DNA of 58,247 bases from Bacilli bacterium (GCA_024680795.1 JAILBR010000069.1:1-58247), one strand, 5' to 3'. Shown: positions 1-10,184, numbered from the stretch's first letter. The notes: generated by a model from the sequence alone, not told the origin. Numbers and translations are program-made.

Positions 1-25
1 GGTTCGATCCCGTCAGTACCCACCA
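1..25 (+). tRNA. 3' part of a tRNA (T-arm, acceptor strand and encoded CCA), truncated by window start
   Basis: GGTTCGATCCCGTCAGTACCCACCA: T-loop TTCGATC followed by acceptor strand, discriminator and CCA. Confidence 0.75.
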
Positions 26-67
26 AAAAGAAAAAATGGGCAGCGAAAGTTGCCCTTTAAAATACAT

Positions 68-141
68 GCAACCATGGTTTAATGGTAGAACGTTAGCTTC
101 CCAAGCTGATTGTACGGGTTCGATTCCCGCTGGTTGCTCCA
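68..141 (+). tRNA. tRNA-Gly (anticodon CCC)
   Basis: Cloverleaf by eye: acceptor GCAACCA/TGGTTGC, anticodon loop TTCCCAA, T-loop TTCGATT, encoded CCA. Confidence 0.9.
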
Positions 142-257
142 AGTGTATGAATGCCTTGATTTTATCAGGGCTTTTTAATTATTTTCAAAAAAGATTGGGA
201 TATGAATGTTTAGGCCTTAAAATAGAATTAATAAACATAGTTTAAGAGGTAATAGTT

Positions 258-773
258 ATGTTAGAATCAATTAAAAATAGAAGAACTTGTCGTAATTATG
301 ATATTAATAAAATAGTAGAAGAAGAAAAAATAAATGAGATAGTAAATGCTGGATTATTAGCTCCAAGTGGAATGAATCGACAAACTCCGGTTGCGATTGT
401 TATCAAAGATAGAGCGACCAGAAATAGACTAGCAAAATTGAATTCCAAAGCACTAGGGAGAGATGCGGATACATTTTATGGAGCCCCTGTCATTATTATG
501 GTGATTGCTCATAAAGAAGGCTTATCATATCACGATGGGGCAGCGATGATGGAAAATATGTTAATTGAGGCCACTAATCAGGGATTATGTTCTGGCTGGA
601 TTCATCGCGCAGACGAAGAAATTAAAAGTGAAGAAGGAAGAGAAATTCTTTCTTTTACTGGCTTAAATTTTGATGATTATGTTGGAATTGGCCACGTCAT
701 TATTGGCTATCCATTAGGAGAACCAATTTATAGAGAAAAAGAGATTAAATCAGGAAGAGTTTTTATTAAATAA
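258..773 (+). CDS. nitroreductase family protein
   Basis: ESIKNRRTCRNYDINKIVEEEKINEIVNAGLLAPSGMNRQ motif, C-terminal HVIIGYP. Confidence 0.9.
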   Translation: MLESIKNRRTCRNYDINKIVEEEKINEIVNAGLLAPSGMNRQTPVAIVIKDRATRNRLAKLNSKALGRDADTFYGAPVIIMVIAHKEGLSYHDGAAMMENMLIEATNQGLCSGWIHRADEEIKSEEGREILSFTGLNFDDYVGIGHVIIGYPLGEPIYREKEIKSGRVFIK

Positions 774-817
774 AAAGAGCCCAAATATATGGACTCAAAT
801 CTTAATAGCAATTCAAA

Positions 818-2302
818 TTATTCATTATCCGACTTGGTCGGATTTTTTGTTTTAAATATCATGATAAATAGATAAGTTAAGAAGAGAAGCGCTGACAAGA
901 TACCGCCAACTAAATAGGCAACCCAAATAGGAATAAATCTTCCTAATGAAATATTTGGTTCGCCAAAAATATAAGTGATTACTACCACGGTCATGATAGT
1001 AGCAGGTATTGCGGTGAATAGTGAACGATACTTATTCAAACCATCTTTTAGTAGATAGAAGGTTGAGACCCATAGACAAGCTGCTGCTAATAGTTGGTTG
1101 CTCCATGCGAACCACCGCCACAGCAAATTAAAGTTCGTGAAATCAGCAAAATTCCAAATGCTAATACCAATAATTATTCCGAATAGTGGTAGTGTTAATA
1201 TCAATCTATTTTTAATCTTTTTCTGATCGAGATGGAACCATTCTCCAACAATCAATCTGCAACTTCGTAATGCGGTATCGCCACTAGTAATTGGACAGAT
1301 AACAACGCCAATAACCGCTAAAACCGTACCGACCGGACCCAAGAGTGCAGAAGAGATTTCTTGGACAGATTTAGAACTGCCACCAATAACGGCAAGTTGA
1401 CTCCATCCTTCAGCACCATCAACATGATAAAATGCCATGGCTGCGGCAGCCCAAATTAAAGCGATAATGCCTTCGGCCACCATTGCACCATAGAAAACTT
1501 GTCTTCCTTCTTTTTCACTTTTGATACATTTAGCAATCATTGGTGATTGAGTAGCGTGGAACCCACTTACTGCGCCACAAGCGACAGTTGTAAACATAAA
1601 TGGCCACCAAGGAAGGCTTCCATTTTGAGATGAAAAGTCGCGGAAATTATAAATAATTTCTAGCATTGGATATTGGTCTTGCTGGAATAAAACCCCGCAA
1701 ATAACGGCAACCGCCATGATAATCAAAATGATTCCAAATACTGGATAAGCTTTGCCAATAATTTTATCGATTGGGACAATTGCGCTTAATAAATAATAAG
1801 CGAGAATAATAGCCATCCAAATCCATGCAAAGACATGCCCGCTTGTTAATGATTCTAATAATGAAGCGGGTGAAACAACGAATACGGCAGTAACGAGTAC
1901 TAATAATACTATGGAGAAAATACGCATGACAAATTCCATAGCTTTGCCGATGTATTTTCCGGAAAGTCTAACGATAGATTCTCCATTATTTCGGCTAGAA
2001 ATCATGCCAGAGAAGTAATCATGAACTGCCCCACCTAAAATGCAGCCAGCCACAATCCAAACAAAAACGATTGGTCCAAATAAAGCACCACTGATTGCTC
2101 CAAAGATTGGTCCAGTACCAGCAATATTTAATAATTCAATAAGAAATGCTTTCCATTTTGGCAGAGGAGTGATATCTACTCCATCTGGATTACGCATTGC
2201 TGGAGTTTGTCTATCGTCGATAGCAAAAATCTTCTCGGAAACCCGAGAATAGATAAAATAACCACCGACAAGCACTGCTAGTGCAATGAAAAATGTCCAC
2301 AT
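818..2302 (-). CDS. cstA: carbon starvation protein CstA-family peptide/pyruvate transporter
   Basis: LLNIAGTGPIFGAISGALFGP, GCILGGAVHDYFSGMISSRNNGESI and many TM segments, typical of CstA. Confidence 0.9.
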   Translation of the reverse strand: MWTFFIALAVLVGGYFIYSRVSEKIFAIDDRQTPAMRNPDGVDITPLPKWKAFLIELLNIAGTGPIFGAISGALFGPIVFVWIVAGCILGGAVHDYFSGMISSRNNGESIVRLSGKYIGKAMEFVMRIFSIVLLVLVTAVFVVSPASLLESLTSGHVFAWIWMAIILAYYLLSAIVPIDKIIGKAYPVFGIILIIMAVAVICGVLFQQDQYPMLEIIYNFRDFSSQNGSLPWWPFMFTTVACGAVSGFHATQSPMIAKCIKSEKEGRQVFYGAMVAEGIIALIWAAAAMAFYHVDGAEGWSQLAVIGGSSKSVQEISSALLGPVGTVLAVIGVVICPITSGDTALRSCRLIVGEWFHLDQKKIKNRLILTLPLFGIIIGISIWNFADFTNFNLLWRWFAWSNQLLAAACLWVSTFYLLKDGLNKYRSLFTAIPATIMTVVVITYIFGEPNISLGRFIPIWVAYLVGGILSALLFLTYLFIMIFKTKNPTKSDNE

Positions 2303-2458
2303 ATCATTAAAATAATAAACCGTTTTGAAGAGATGGTGTAATATTCTTGATTTCTTTTTATATATATGTACATCTTGGATGAGAGCGAAAAATTAAATTA
2401 ATTTTTATATACATGATCGGTATTTTTTTGATACAATACGATAACATCGAGGCAAAAA

Positions 2459-3322
2459 ATGACTTGGGATTTATTTCTAGCTATATTCTTAGATGCATTA
2501 AAAGATAGCGCGTTAGTGCTAGCGTTTGTCTTTTTATTTCATGTCATTTTGGCTTTCTTTGAAGACAAACTTGCAAAGATTTTGGTCCGAAAACGCTACA
2601 CAGGTCCCTTATTTGGTTCTTTATTTGGAATGATTCCTCAATGTGGCACCAGTGTTTTAGCCGCTGATTTATATATCAAAAAATACATCACTTTAGGTAC
2701 GATAGTGGCAGTGTTTCTTTCCTGTAGTGATGAGGCACTAATTTTATTATTGACTAGACCAAGTGAGAAAACATGGCTCGTTATTCCTCTAGTTTTATCC
2801 AAATTTTTGATTGGCTTTGCCATTGGTATTTTGGTTGATTTGATTTATCGCAAACAAGAAACTGTTGAGCCAGAAAAAGAACTCGAAGATGTTATTTGTG
2901 AAGAACATCATCACCATAATGTTCATTTACATAAATACTTAATCCATCCACTTATTCATGCTTTAGAAATCTTTGCCTATGTTCTTGTAATAAACATTAT
3001 CTTAGGACTAATAATTGGCTCAGTTGGCGAAGAAAACTTTGCTAACTTTATCACTTCGAATCGTTATGTCGCTCCAATCTTTGCCTCCTTGATTGGATTA
3101 ATTCCTAACTGTGCAAGTAGTGTACTTTTAAGTGAACTTTTCCTAGGCGGTAATTTATCTTTTGGAGCACTTGTTGCTGGTTTATTGGTCAATTCTGGAC
3201 TAGGTATCGCTATGCTTTTAAAAAGCAAATCAACATTAAAGAAGGCTGGCATTATTTTAGCGATTTGCTTTGCAACATCTATTTTCTTTGGCTACATTAT
3301 TTGTCTTATTTCGGGGTTTTAA
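2459..3322 (+). CDS. putative 10-TM metal (manganese/arsenic) exporter, ArsP_2-like
   Basis: Duplicated motif IPQCGTSVLAADLY / IPNCASSVLLSELF, central His-rich loop EEHHHHNVHLHK. Confidence 0.75.
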   Translation: MTWDLFLAIFLDALKDSALVLAFVFLFHVILAFFEDKLAKILVRKRYTGPLFGSLFGMIPQCGTSVLAADLYIKKYITLGTIVAVFLSCSDEALILLLTRPSEKTWLVIPLVLSKFLIGFAIGILVDLIYRKQETVEPEKELEDVICEEHHHHNVHLHKYLIHPLIHALEIFAYVLVINIILGLIIGSVGEENFANFITSNRYVAPIFASLIGLIPNCASSVLLSELFLGGNLSFGALVAGLLVNSGLGIAMLLKSKSTLKKAGIILAICFATSIFFGYIICLISGF

Positions 3323-3325
3323 AAT

Positions 3326-4210
3326 ATGAAGAAAAAAATTTCAGGATTACTAATTTTATTAATTGTGTACTTAATCGCTGCTCTTATCGGAGTTTTATAT
3401 TTTATTGCGATGAGAAAGTATGGTTTAAACGTGCTAGTGAGTGTTTTACTTGCTGATATGCTTGCTACCATTTTTGTTTGGCTGATGGGCATTTTATTTA
3501 AAACCTCATCTGTCTATGATCCATATTGGTCTTTACAAACCTTTGTTATTTATGTTTCTTTAGTCAGTTATTTTAATAATTGGAACTTAGGAACAATTCT
3601 TGTTTTGGTGGCTATTATCATTTATTCGATTAGATTGACTGGTAATTTTATTATTGGTTTTGACTCACTATCTTATGTTGACTGGCGATATAAAATGCTT
3701 AAAGAAAAGAGTGGAAAGCTATATCAGCTAGTTAACCTATTTGGCATTTGTATGTTTCCAACTTTAGTGGTGTACGCTGCTAGTGTTCCACTTATGATTT
3801 ACGCGGAGATTGGCGTGTTTTCGCCACTAAATATCATCGGTTTAGCGGTGGTTATAGGCGGAGTAGTTTTAGAACTCATTTCTGATATGCAGATGAAAAA
3901 ATTTATTTCTATTAGAAAAGATAGAAGTGAAATTATTAACATTGGTTTATGGAAATATTCCCGTCATCCAAATTATTTAGGGGAGATTATGATTTGGTTT
4001 GGCTTTGCCTTCATTTTAATCTTCTCATATCCGGTTTATTGGTATTATCTTGCCGGAGCGGTTATCAATCTTTTGATGTTCTTGTTTATTTCTATTCCTA
4101 TGGAAGAAAAACATCTTTTGGAATATAAGCCAGGGATTATTGATTATCAAAAGAGCACCAGTATGTTACTACTTCTCCCAAGAAAAAGGCAAAAGGCCGC
4201 TGGAGAATAA
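3326..4210 (+). CDS. DUF1295 / steroid 5-alpha-reductase C-terminal-like membrane protein
   Basis: WKYSRHPNYLGEIMIWFGFAF motif and multiple TM helices. Confidence 0.8.
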   Translation: MKKKISGLLILLIVYLIAALIGVLYFIAMRKYGLNVLVSVLLADMLATIFVWLMGILFKTSSVYDPYWSLQTFVIYVSLVSYFNNWNLGTILVLVAIIIYSIRLTGNFIIGFDSLSYVDWRYKMLKEKSGKLYQLVNLFGICMFPTLVVYAASVPLMIYAEIGVFSPLNIIGLAVVIGGVVLELISDMQMKKFISIRKDRSEIINIGLWKYSRHPNYLGEIMIWFGFAFILIFSYPVYWYYLAGAVINLLMFLFISIPMEEKHLLEYKPGIIDYQKSTSMLLLLPRKRQKAAGE

Positions 4211-4268
4211 AAAATATTAATTACCCCCTAGGAGAAAGAATTATTCTATATTAGAATGTCTATTGGTT

Positions 4269-4523
4269 ATGGCAGTTACAAGAGTAGAAAAATATAAAGA
4301 TTATCGTAAATCTATACTTACAGATGGCGACCCAGTTGTGAAAACCGCAATTGAGACTTCTTTAGAATCGACTTCAATCGAAAGCAACTCCGCTCCTTCT
4401 TATCAAGAAGCAGCCTTTTTAAGGAAACTTCAATTTAAAAAATGGTTCATCATCATTTCTTTATCTACCTTTGTAGTTGCAATTATCATCTTGACTATTG
4501 TGTTTGGAAATATCTTATTTTAA
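4269..4523 (+). CDS. small single-TM hypothetical protein
   Basis: ORF immediately upstream of cmk; C-terminal TM helix WFIIISLSTFVVAIIILTIVFG. ATG at 4269 preferred over the TTG at 4263. Confidence 0.55.
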   Translation: MAVTRVEKYKDYRKSILTDGDPVVKTAIETSLESTSIESNSAPSYQEAAFLRKLQFKKWFIIISLSTFVVAIIILTIVFGNILF

Positions 4524-4538
4524 AGGATGGCAAAATTT

Positions 4539-5216
4539 ATGAAAGTTACAGTTGCAATTGATGGTCCAGCCGCTGCTGGAAAATCAACAGTCGCTAAATT
4601 AGTAGCTAAAAAACTCGGTTACGTTTATATCGATACAGGCGCAATGTATCGTGCATATACATGGTATTGCATGGAAAAAGGTGTTGATTGCCAAGACCAT
4701 GATGCATGTATCAATTTTGTTGGTGAAGTCAGTATCGTTTTAAAGGAAGACGGCGCCGTTTTATGTAATGACATCGATGTAACTAGAGCCATCAGAGAAC
4801 CAAGAGTGTCGGGTAATGTTTCCTATATTGCTTCTTATAAAGAAATCAGATTATTCCTCGTTGATCAACAACGTAAAATGGCGGAATCAAATTCGGTCAT
4901 CATGGATGGAAGAGATATTGGCACATACGTTTTACCTAACGCTGATGTAAAGATTTTCCAAATCGCTTCTGTCGAGACAAGAGCAAAACGCCGCTATGAC
5001 GAAAATATTTCCAAAGGCATCACATGCACTTTAGAAGAAATTGAAGAAGATGTAAGAAAAAGAGATTATATCGATTCACATCGTGATTTTGCTCCACTTA
5101 CTTGCGCAGAAGACGCAATCACTTTGGACACCTCAAATATGAGTATCGAAGAAGTAGTGGACGCAATTATTAACATAATTGATAAAAGATTAAAGGAAAA
5201 ATATCCAAATGCCTAA
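4539..5216 (+). CDS. cmk: cytidylate kinase
   Basis: VTVAIDGPAAAGKSTVAK P-loop, GRDIGTYVLPNADVKIF, KRDYIDSHRDFAPL. Start at 4539 chosen by homology; the ORF begins at 4527. Confidence 0.95.
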   Translation: MKVTVAIDGPAAAGKSTVAKLVAKKLGYVYIDTGAMYRAYTWYCMEKGVDCQDHDACINFVGEVSIVLKEDGAVLCNDIDVTRAIREPRVSGNVSYIASYKEIRLFLVDQQRKMAESNSVIMDGRDIGTYVLPNADVKIFQIASVETRAKRRYDENISKGITCTLEEIEEDVRKRDYIDSHRDFAPLTCAEDAITLDTSNMSIEEVVDAIINIIDKRLKEKYPNA

Positions 5217-6528
5217 AACAGTCGTCGCTATTGTTGGAACTCCTAACGTTGGTAAGTCAACGATTTTTAATCGTCTTATCGGCGATAGAAGAGCAATTGT
5301 AGATGATGAAGCAGGCATTACAAGAGATAGATTATATGGAACTGTCAACTGGTTAAATAAGACTTTCACTCTTATTGATACTGGTGGTATTGAAATCGCG
5401 GATAAACCATTTCAAGAGCAAATTAGAATTCAAGCAAACATTGCCATTGAAGAAGCTAACATTATCATTTTTGTCACAGATGGCAGATTAGGTGTCACCA
5501 AAGATGACAGAATGATTGCTAGGATTTTACAAAAAGTAAAAAAGCCGATTATTTTAGTCGTTAACAAAATTGACGAAGGTGCTTTTGCTCCTAGCGCTGC
5601 TGAATTTTATTCTTTAGGTTTAGGTGAACCGATCCCTGTTAGTGGACTTCATGGAGTGGGCATTGGTGAAGTTTTAAATCGCATTATCGATAATGTAACT
5701 GAAGAAAAAGAAGAATTAGATGAAGAAGTTATTACTTTCTCTTTAATTGGCAGACCAAATGTTGGTAAGTCATCTTTAACTAATGCAATTTTGAATCAAG
5801 AAAGAGTTATCGTTAGTGATATTTCTGGAACAACAAGAGATTCGATTGATACTCCTTTTATTAGAGAAGGACAAAAATATGTTGCTATCGATACAGCAGG
5901 GTTAAAGAAAAAAGGCAAAATCTATGAGGCGGTTGATAAATATTCCGCGATTAGAGCGTTAAAGGCTATTGAGAGAAGTGAGATTGTTCTTCTAGTTTTA
6001 GATGGCCACCAAGGTATCACTGATCAAGATAAGCATGTTATTCAATATGCGACTGATCTACATAAAGCAATTATTATTGTTGTTAATAAATGGGACCTTG
6101 TGGATAAAGACACAAACACAATGTCTTCATTTACTAAAGATATTAAGAAAGAGTATAAATTCTTAGATTATGCACCTATCGTTTATTTAAGTGCGTTAAC
6201 TAAAAGAAGAGTTAATACTTTATTTGATGCTTTAAAGCAAGTTCATGAAGCTTATTACACAAGGATTAAAACATCTTTATTAAATGATGTGATGCAAGAA
6301 GCGCAAGTGATGAATCAATCTCCAGATTTCAATGGAGGAAGACTTAAAATCTATTTTGCAAGCCAAGTTTCAACTGCTCCTCCACACATTGTTTTGATGG
6401 TTAATGACCCACAATATATGCACTTTTCATATCAACGTTATTTAGAGAATAAACTTCGCGAAGTGTTCAATTTTGAGGGCACTCCGATAAAAATATCTTT
6501 AAAAAAACATAGCAAAAAAGACAAATAA
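5209..6528 (+). CDS. der: ribosome biogenesis GTPase Der (EngA), two tandem G domains
   Basis: GTPNVGKSTIFNRL and GRPNVGKSSLTNAIL, C-terminal KH-like domain. Confidence 0.97.
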   Translation: MPKTVVAIVGTPNVGKSTIFNRLIGDRRAIVDDEAGITRDRLYGTVNWLNKTFTLIDTGGIEIADKPFQEQIRIQANIAIEEANIIIFVTDGRLGVTKDDRMIARILQKVKKPIILVVNKIDEGAFAPSAAEFYSLGLGEPIPVSGLHGVGIGEVLNRIIDNVTEEKEELDEEVITFSLIGRPNVGKSSLTNAILNQERVIVSDISGTTRDSIDTPFIREGQKYVAIDTAGLKKKGKIYEAVDKYSAIRALKAIERSEIVLLVLDGHQGITDQDKHVIQYATDLHKAIIIVVNKWDLVDKDTNTMSSFTKDIKKEYKFLDYAPIVYLSALTKRRVNTLFDALKQVHEAYYTRIKTSLLNDVMQEAQVMNQSPDFNGGRLKIYFASQVSTAPPHIVLMVNDPQYMHFSYQRYLENKLREVFNFEGTPIKISLKKHSKKDK

Positions 6529-6567
6529 GTGATTATATATTTAATGTATTAATAGGGAGAGATACGT

Positions 6568-6852
6568 ATGCAAAAACTTAATAAGAATGAGATTATCGAT
6601 TTGGTAGCCGAAAATACTCATTTATCAAAAGCAGATGCAAAAGCAGCTGTTGATGAGACATTTGATTTAATTACCGAAGCTCTATTAAGAGGTGAAAGTG
6701 TTAATATCAAAAACTTCTGTGTCTTTGAACCAAAAACCAAAGCCGGCAGAAAGGGAACTCATCCAAAACAACACACATTAATTGATATCAAACCAAAACA
6801 CACCGTCACAATTCATTTAGCAAAAGAATTCAAAAATAAATTGAACGGTTAG
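6568..6852 (+). CDS. hup: HU family DNA-binding protein
   Basis: MQKLNKNEIIDLVAENTHLSKADAKAAVDETF, KNFCVFEPKTKAGRKGTHP. Confidence 0.93.
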   Translation: MQKLNKNEIIDLVAENTHLSKADAKAAVDETFDLITEALLRGESVNIKNFCVFEPKTKAGRKGTHPKQHTLIDIKPKHTVTIHLAKEFKNKLNG

Positions 6853-6863
6853 TTGAAAGATAG

Positions 6864-6896
6864 ACCAAGTGAAATAAAATCACTTGGTTTTTCTTT
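6864..6896 (+). terminator. intrinsic terminator after hup
   Basis: ACCAAGTGA-aataaaa-TCACTTGGTTTTT. Confidence 0.85.
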
Positions 6897-6921
6897 GCCT
6901 AAAATATAGTATGATTTTGGT

Positions 6922-7578
6922 ATGGAAGAAAAATTATTGGTCTTTGAATATTTAGCAAATCTCTTTAAAAAGAATGGCTTTAATCTATATTTAGTTGGTG
7001 GAACAGTAAGAGATTATTTATTAAAACTTCCGCTTGATGATTTTGATGTGGTAACAAACGCTACTCCTGATGACATGCATAAGTTTCTATTGGATGCCTC
7101 ATATACTTTCGAAAAATACGGAAGTGTTAGATGCATCTTTAATAAAACCAAATTTGATATCACAACTTTAAGAAAAGAAAATTCATATAGCGATTCTAGA
7201 CATCCTTCAAAGATAGAATTCTGTGATTCTTTAGAGGAAGATGTTTTAAGAAGAGACTTTACCATCAATGCTTTATATATGGATAAAGAAGGAAAAGTAT
7301 ATGACTTTGTTGATGGCCAAAAGGATTTGAAAGATAAAATTATTAAGATGATTGGCGATCCTGATAAAAGAATAAAAGAAGATCCTTTACGCATAATTCG
7401 AGCTTTCCGTTTTGCGGTTTCTTTATCCTTTTTCATCGATAAACCCCTCATGGATGCCATTTTACGTAACAAAGAACTAGTAAAAAAACTTAATCCAGAA
7501 AAAGTTAATCAGGACATCAAAAAATGTTCCAATCCAGAAAAACTATTAGAAAATCTAAAAGATTTAGACATTTTGTGA
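6922..7578 (+). CDS. short CCA tRNA nucleotidyltransferase / poly(A) polymerase head-domain protein
   Basis: LVGGTVRDYLLKLPLDDFDVVTNATPDDM, RRDFTINALYMD, EDPLRIIRAFRFA; only 218 aa. Confidence 0.88.
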   Translation: MEEKLLVFEYLANLFKKNGFNLYLVGGTVRDYLLKLPLDDFDVVTNATPDDMHKFLLDASYTFEKYGSVRCIFNKTKFDITTLRKENSYSDSRHPSKIEFCDSLEEDVLRRDFTINALYMDKEGKVYDFVDGQKDLKDKIIKMIGDPDKRIKEDPLRIIRAFRFAVSLSFFIDKPLMDAILRNKELVKKLNPEKVNQDIKKCSNPEKLLENLKDLDIL

Positions 7579-7591
7579 TAAAGTATTAAAC

Positions 7592-8248
7592 ATGATTACC
7601 GAAGCAATCGATTTTAGATTCCTATTAATTGAAAACTATAAAAAGTTAAAAATAAACGAAGTGGAACTAGCTACCATCTTTGTTATTGACCATTTGATTG
7701 GACAAGGCAATCCTTTTGTTACTTCTGATTTATTATCCTTAAAGATGTCTTTAGATGTTAAGGAAATCGATAAAGTTTTAGCGGGACTTATCACCAAAGG
7801 ATTTTTTGAATATAAAACAATTGGAAAAAAGACTGTTGCGACTTTAGAACCACTCAAACAAAAACTATATCGTGAGTTCCAAATCTATCTCTCTAAAGAG
7901 GAAGAAGAAAAGAGTAGCCAAAGAATCACTGAAGAATTAGAAAACATTTATCAAACTTTTGAAAAATTACTCGGAAGAAGTCTTTCACCAGTTGAAATCG
8001 CTAAGATACATGAATGGGTTTCTTATGGCTATAGTGACAAAATGATTATCGATGCTTTAAAAGAAGCATTATCAAAAGGCAAAAAATCACTGAGAAGTGT
8101 AGATAAGATCCTTTTGAGCTGGGCACAAAGAGATGATTTGATGTCAGAAGGTCATACCCCATTAAATGATGAATGGGATAAAAACTTAGAAGAAACAATT
8201 AAGATTGCTAAAACACCTTGGATTAAAAAGCCAGACGAAGATGACTAA
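7592..8248 (+). CDS. dnaD: DnaD/DnaB-like replication initiation protein
   Basis: DnaD-domain C-terminus FEKLLGRSLSPVEIAKIHEWVSYGYSDKMIIDALKEAL; directly upstream of nth, as in Bacilli. Confidence 0.85.
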   Translation: MITEAIDFRFLLIENYKKLKINEVELATIFVIDHLIGQGNPFVTSDLLSLKMSLDVKEIDKVLAGLITKGFFEYKTIGKKTVATLEPLKQKLYREFQIYLSKEEEEKSSQRITEELENIYQTFEKLLGRSLSPVEIAKIHEWVSYGYSDKMIIDALKEALSKGKKSLRSVDKILLSWAQRDDLMSEGHTPLNDEWDKNLEETIKIAKTPWIKKPDEDD

Positions 8249-8867
8249 AAATCAAAAAGTTGATTTACTTTTAGAATTTGCAGATTCACTTTTCCCTGAT
8301 GCAAAATGTGAACTTTTTTATAATCAAGATTATGAACTCGCTATTGCAGTGATGCTTTCTGCTCAAACAACTGATAAAGCAGTTAATCTAGTGACAAAAG
8401 AATTATTTTCGAACTATTTAAGTTTGAAATCTCTCGATGAAGCCCCCTTAAATGACATAGAAAACATCATCAAATCCATTGGGCTATATAAGAACAAAGC
8501 AAGGAACATAAAAGGCATTGCAAGAGTGCTTTTAGAAGACTTTAATGGTGTTCTTCCTAGTGACAAAGATGAACTACAAACCTTGCCTGGCATTGGCAAT
8601 AAGTCAGCAGGAGTTATCCGCTGTGAAATCTTCAAAATTCCAGATTTACCAGTAGACACACATATCATTAGAATTACTAACCGACTGGGCTTAGCAAATA
8701 AAAGCGATACACCACTAGATATTGAGATGACATTAAAAAAGCTTATCCCAGAAGAGAGATGGATTAAAACTCATCACCAGCTCATTCATTTTGGCCGATA
8801 TTTTTGCTTGGCAAAAAATCCTCATTGCGAGGATTGTAAACTTAGAGATATTTGCAATAAAAATTAA
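8241..8867 (+). CDS. nth: endonuclease III
   Basis: LPGIGNKSAGVIRCEIF HhH motif, VDTHIIRITNRLGL, Fe-S ligands C-x6-C-x2-C-x5-C. Start at 8241 (MTKNQK). Confidence 0.95.
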   Translation: MTKNQKVDLLLEFADSLFPDAKCELFYNQDYELAIAVMLSAQTTDKAVNLVTKELFSNYLSLKSLDEAPLNDIENIIKSIGLYKNKARNIKGIARVLLEDFNGVLPSDKDELQTLPGIGNKSAGVIRCEIFKIPDLPVDTHIIRITNRLGLANKSDTPLDIEMTLKKLIPEERWIKTHHQLIHFGRYFCLAKNPHCEDCKLRDICNKN

Positions 8868-9457
8868 AAATATTTTTTATCAATAGCGTCGATATATTTA
8901 AGACGTGGATTATAACTTCTTTCAACTTCGATTCCGTTTTCTTCAAAACATGATAGAGGAATCGATTTTCTTTCTCCGTGTTCATAAAAATGGATGACAT
9001 AACTAGCGTCTAATAAGTAAACTTTATCGAGCGACTCAAATTGAATGATGAAAAAAGCGATTCCTTCATGATAGATGACCATCTTCAAATGTTCAATTTG
9101 ATGCTTGGTAATGTTATTTAATGGGAAAGAAGTTTTATTTTTAGTGTTCTTGGCTTCAAAATCGATATATTTACCTTTATACACTCCGTTATAGTCGGTT
9201 GTAGATTGAGTTTCAAAATAGGCATGAGTAATCATGGCCCCTTTTGAATAATCGACTTTAACCACGTTTATTGGTGTAGGCCTTTTTGAAATTAAGCAGA
9301 TTCCTCTTTCTTTATAATAATCGTTAGAGACATTGATATCATTTTCAAAACTCATTCCTCTATTTGCACTGGAGATTGATATCTCGGTTTTATTCTTTTT
9401 CGAGGAACGTTTCTTTTCTTCCTTTTTATATGGTTGACCGTTTGGATAATTAATCAT
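8864..9457 (-). CDS. recU: Holliday junction resolvase RecU
   Basis: NRGMSFENDINVSNDYYKERGICLISKRPTPINVVKVDY, GVYKGKYIDFEAKNT. Confidence 0.95.
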   Translation of the reverse strand: MINYPNGQPYKKEEKKRSSKKNKTEISISSANRGMSFENDINVSNDYYKERGICLISKRPTPINVVKVDYSKGAMITHAYFETQSTTDYNGVYKGKYIDFEAKNTKNKTSFPLNNITKHQIEHLKMVIYHEGIAFFIIQFESLDKVYLLDASYVIHFYEHGERKSIPLSCFEENGIEVERSYNPRLKYIDAIDKKYF

Positions 9458-9458
9458 C

Positions 9459-10184
9459 TTATTCTAAATATTTATCTACTTCACTTCGGTAGTCCTTAGC
9501 ATCAACGCTTTCTCCGTTAGCGAGCTTTTTAAGTATTTCTCTAACTGGGACAGGTATTTTTGTATCTTTAGAAAGGGCGTTCATATAGGAAACTGCCACC
9601 TTGTCTTTTTGTTTTAAAAATGCATCATAGATGTTCATTAAATTAAAAGCATCATACATTGGATCATGAGCGGCGCCATCAAAAGTTAAACCAAAGAATT
9701 CAACATATTTTTCTAATGAATATGGATTGTTGTGTTCGTCTTTGACAAATTCGGAGATAAAAGCCTGAAGATCTAAGTAGTTCTTCATTATTGTCTTCGC
9801 GATTTCCGCATCTGCATCCATACTATGTGATAATGATTGACTAATAATTCTGATATCGTGATTTCCAAAGGTCACAAAGAGTGTCTTTTTAAAAGATAAA
9901 CCACAGTACTTCTTTATCTCTTGGAGGGCTTGTGAGAATGGGATGCCTTCTTTATCAAGGATTACTTTGTTGATGCCTGTTAAGTCTTCAACGAATTTAC
10001 CGATGTTAGAACGACACTTAACATATCGTTTAATTGGATTTTTATATTTTTTTATCGAAAGGTCACTTTTTAAAGTAGCAAAAACAGCCCCGAACGCGAT
10101 CATTTCATGGGTGAACTGTGTTCCTTCGAAATCTAAGAAACATAGATGTTTAAAACCTCTGAGTGCCTTTTTTAATTTATTCAC
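9459..10184 (-). CDS. DEDDh-type 3'-5' exonuclease domain protein
   Basis: CFLDFEGTQFTHEMIAFGAV, HDPMYDAFNLMNIYDAF exonuclease motifs. Confidence 0.8.
   Translation of the reverse strand: MNKLKKALRGFKHLCFLDFEGTQFTHEMIAFGAVFATLKSDLSIKKYKNPIKRYVKCRSNIGKFVEDLTGINKVILDKEGIPFSQALQEIKKYCGLSFKKTLFVTFGNHDIRIISQSLSHSMDADAEIAKTIMKNYLDLQAFISEFVKDEHNNPYSLEKYVEFFGLTFDGAAHDPMYDAFNLMNIYDAFLKQKDKVAVSYMNALSKDTKIPVPVREILKKLANGESVDAKDYRSEVDKYLE

Noticed and set aside
36-245. 69-aa ORF in the track
   Set aside because: Runs across the tRNA-Gly gene and has no RBS or protein-like features.
777-797. Hairpin GAGCCCA...TGGACTC after the nitroreductase gene
   Set aside because: Contains a mismatch and no convincing U-tract.
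7014-7472. 152-aa minus-strand ORF inside the CCA nucleotidyltransferase gene
   Set aside because: Antisense shadow ORF of a clear conserved CDS.
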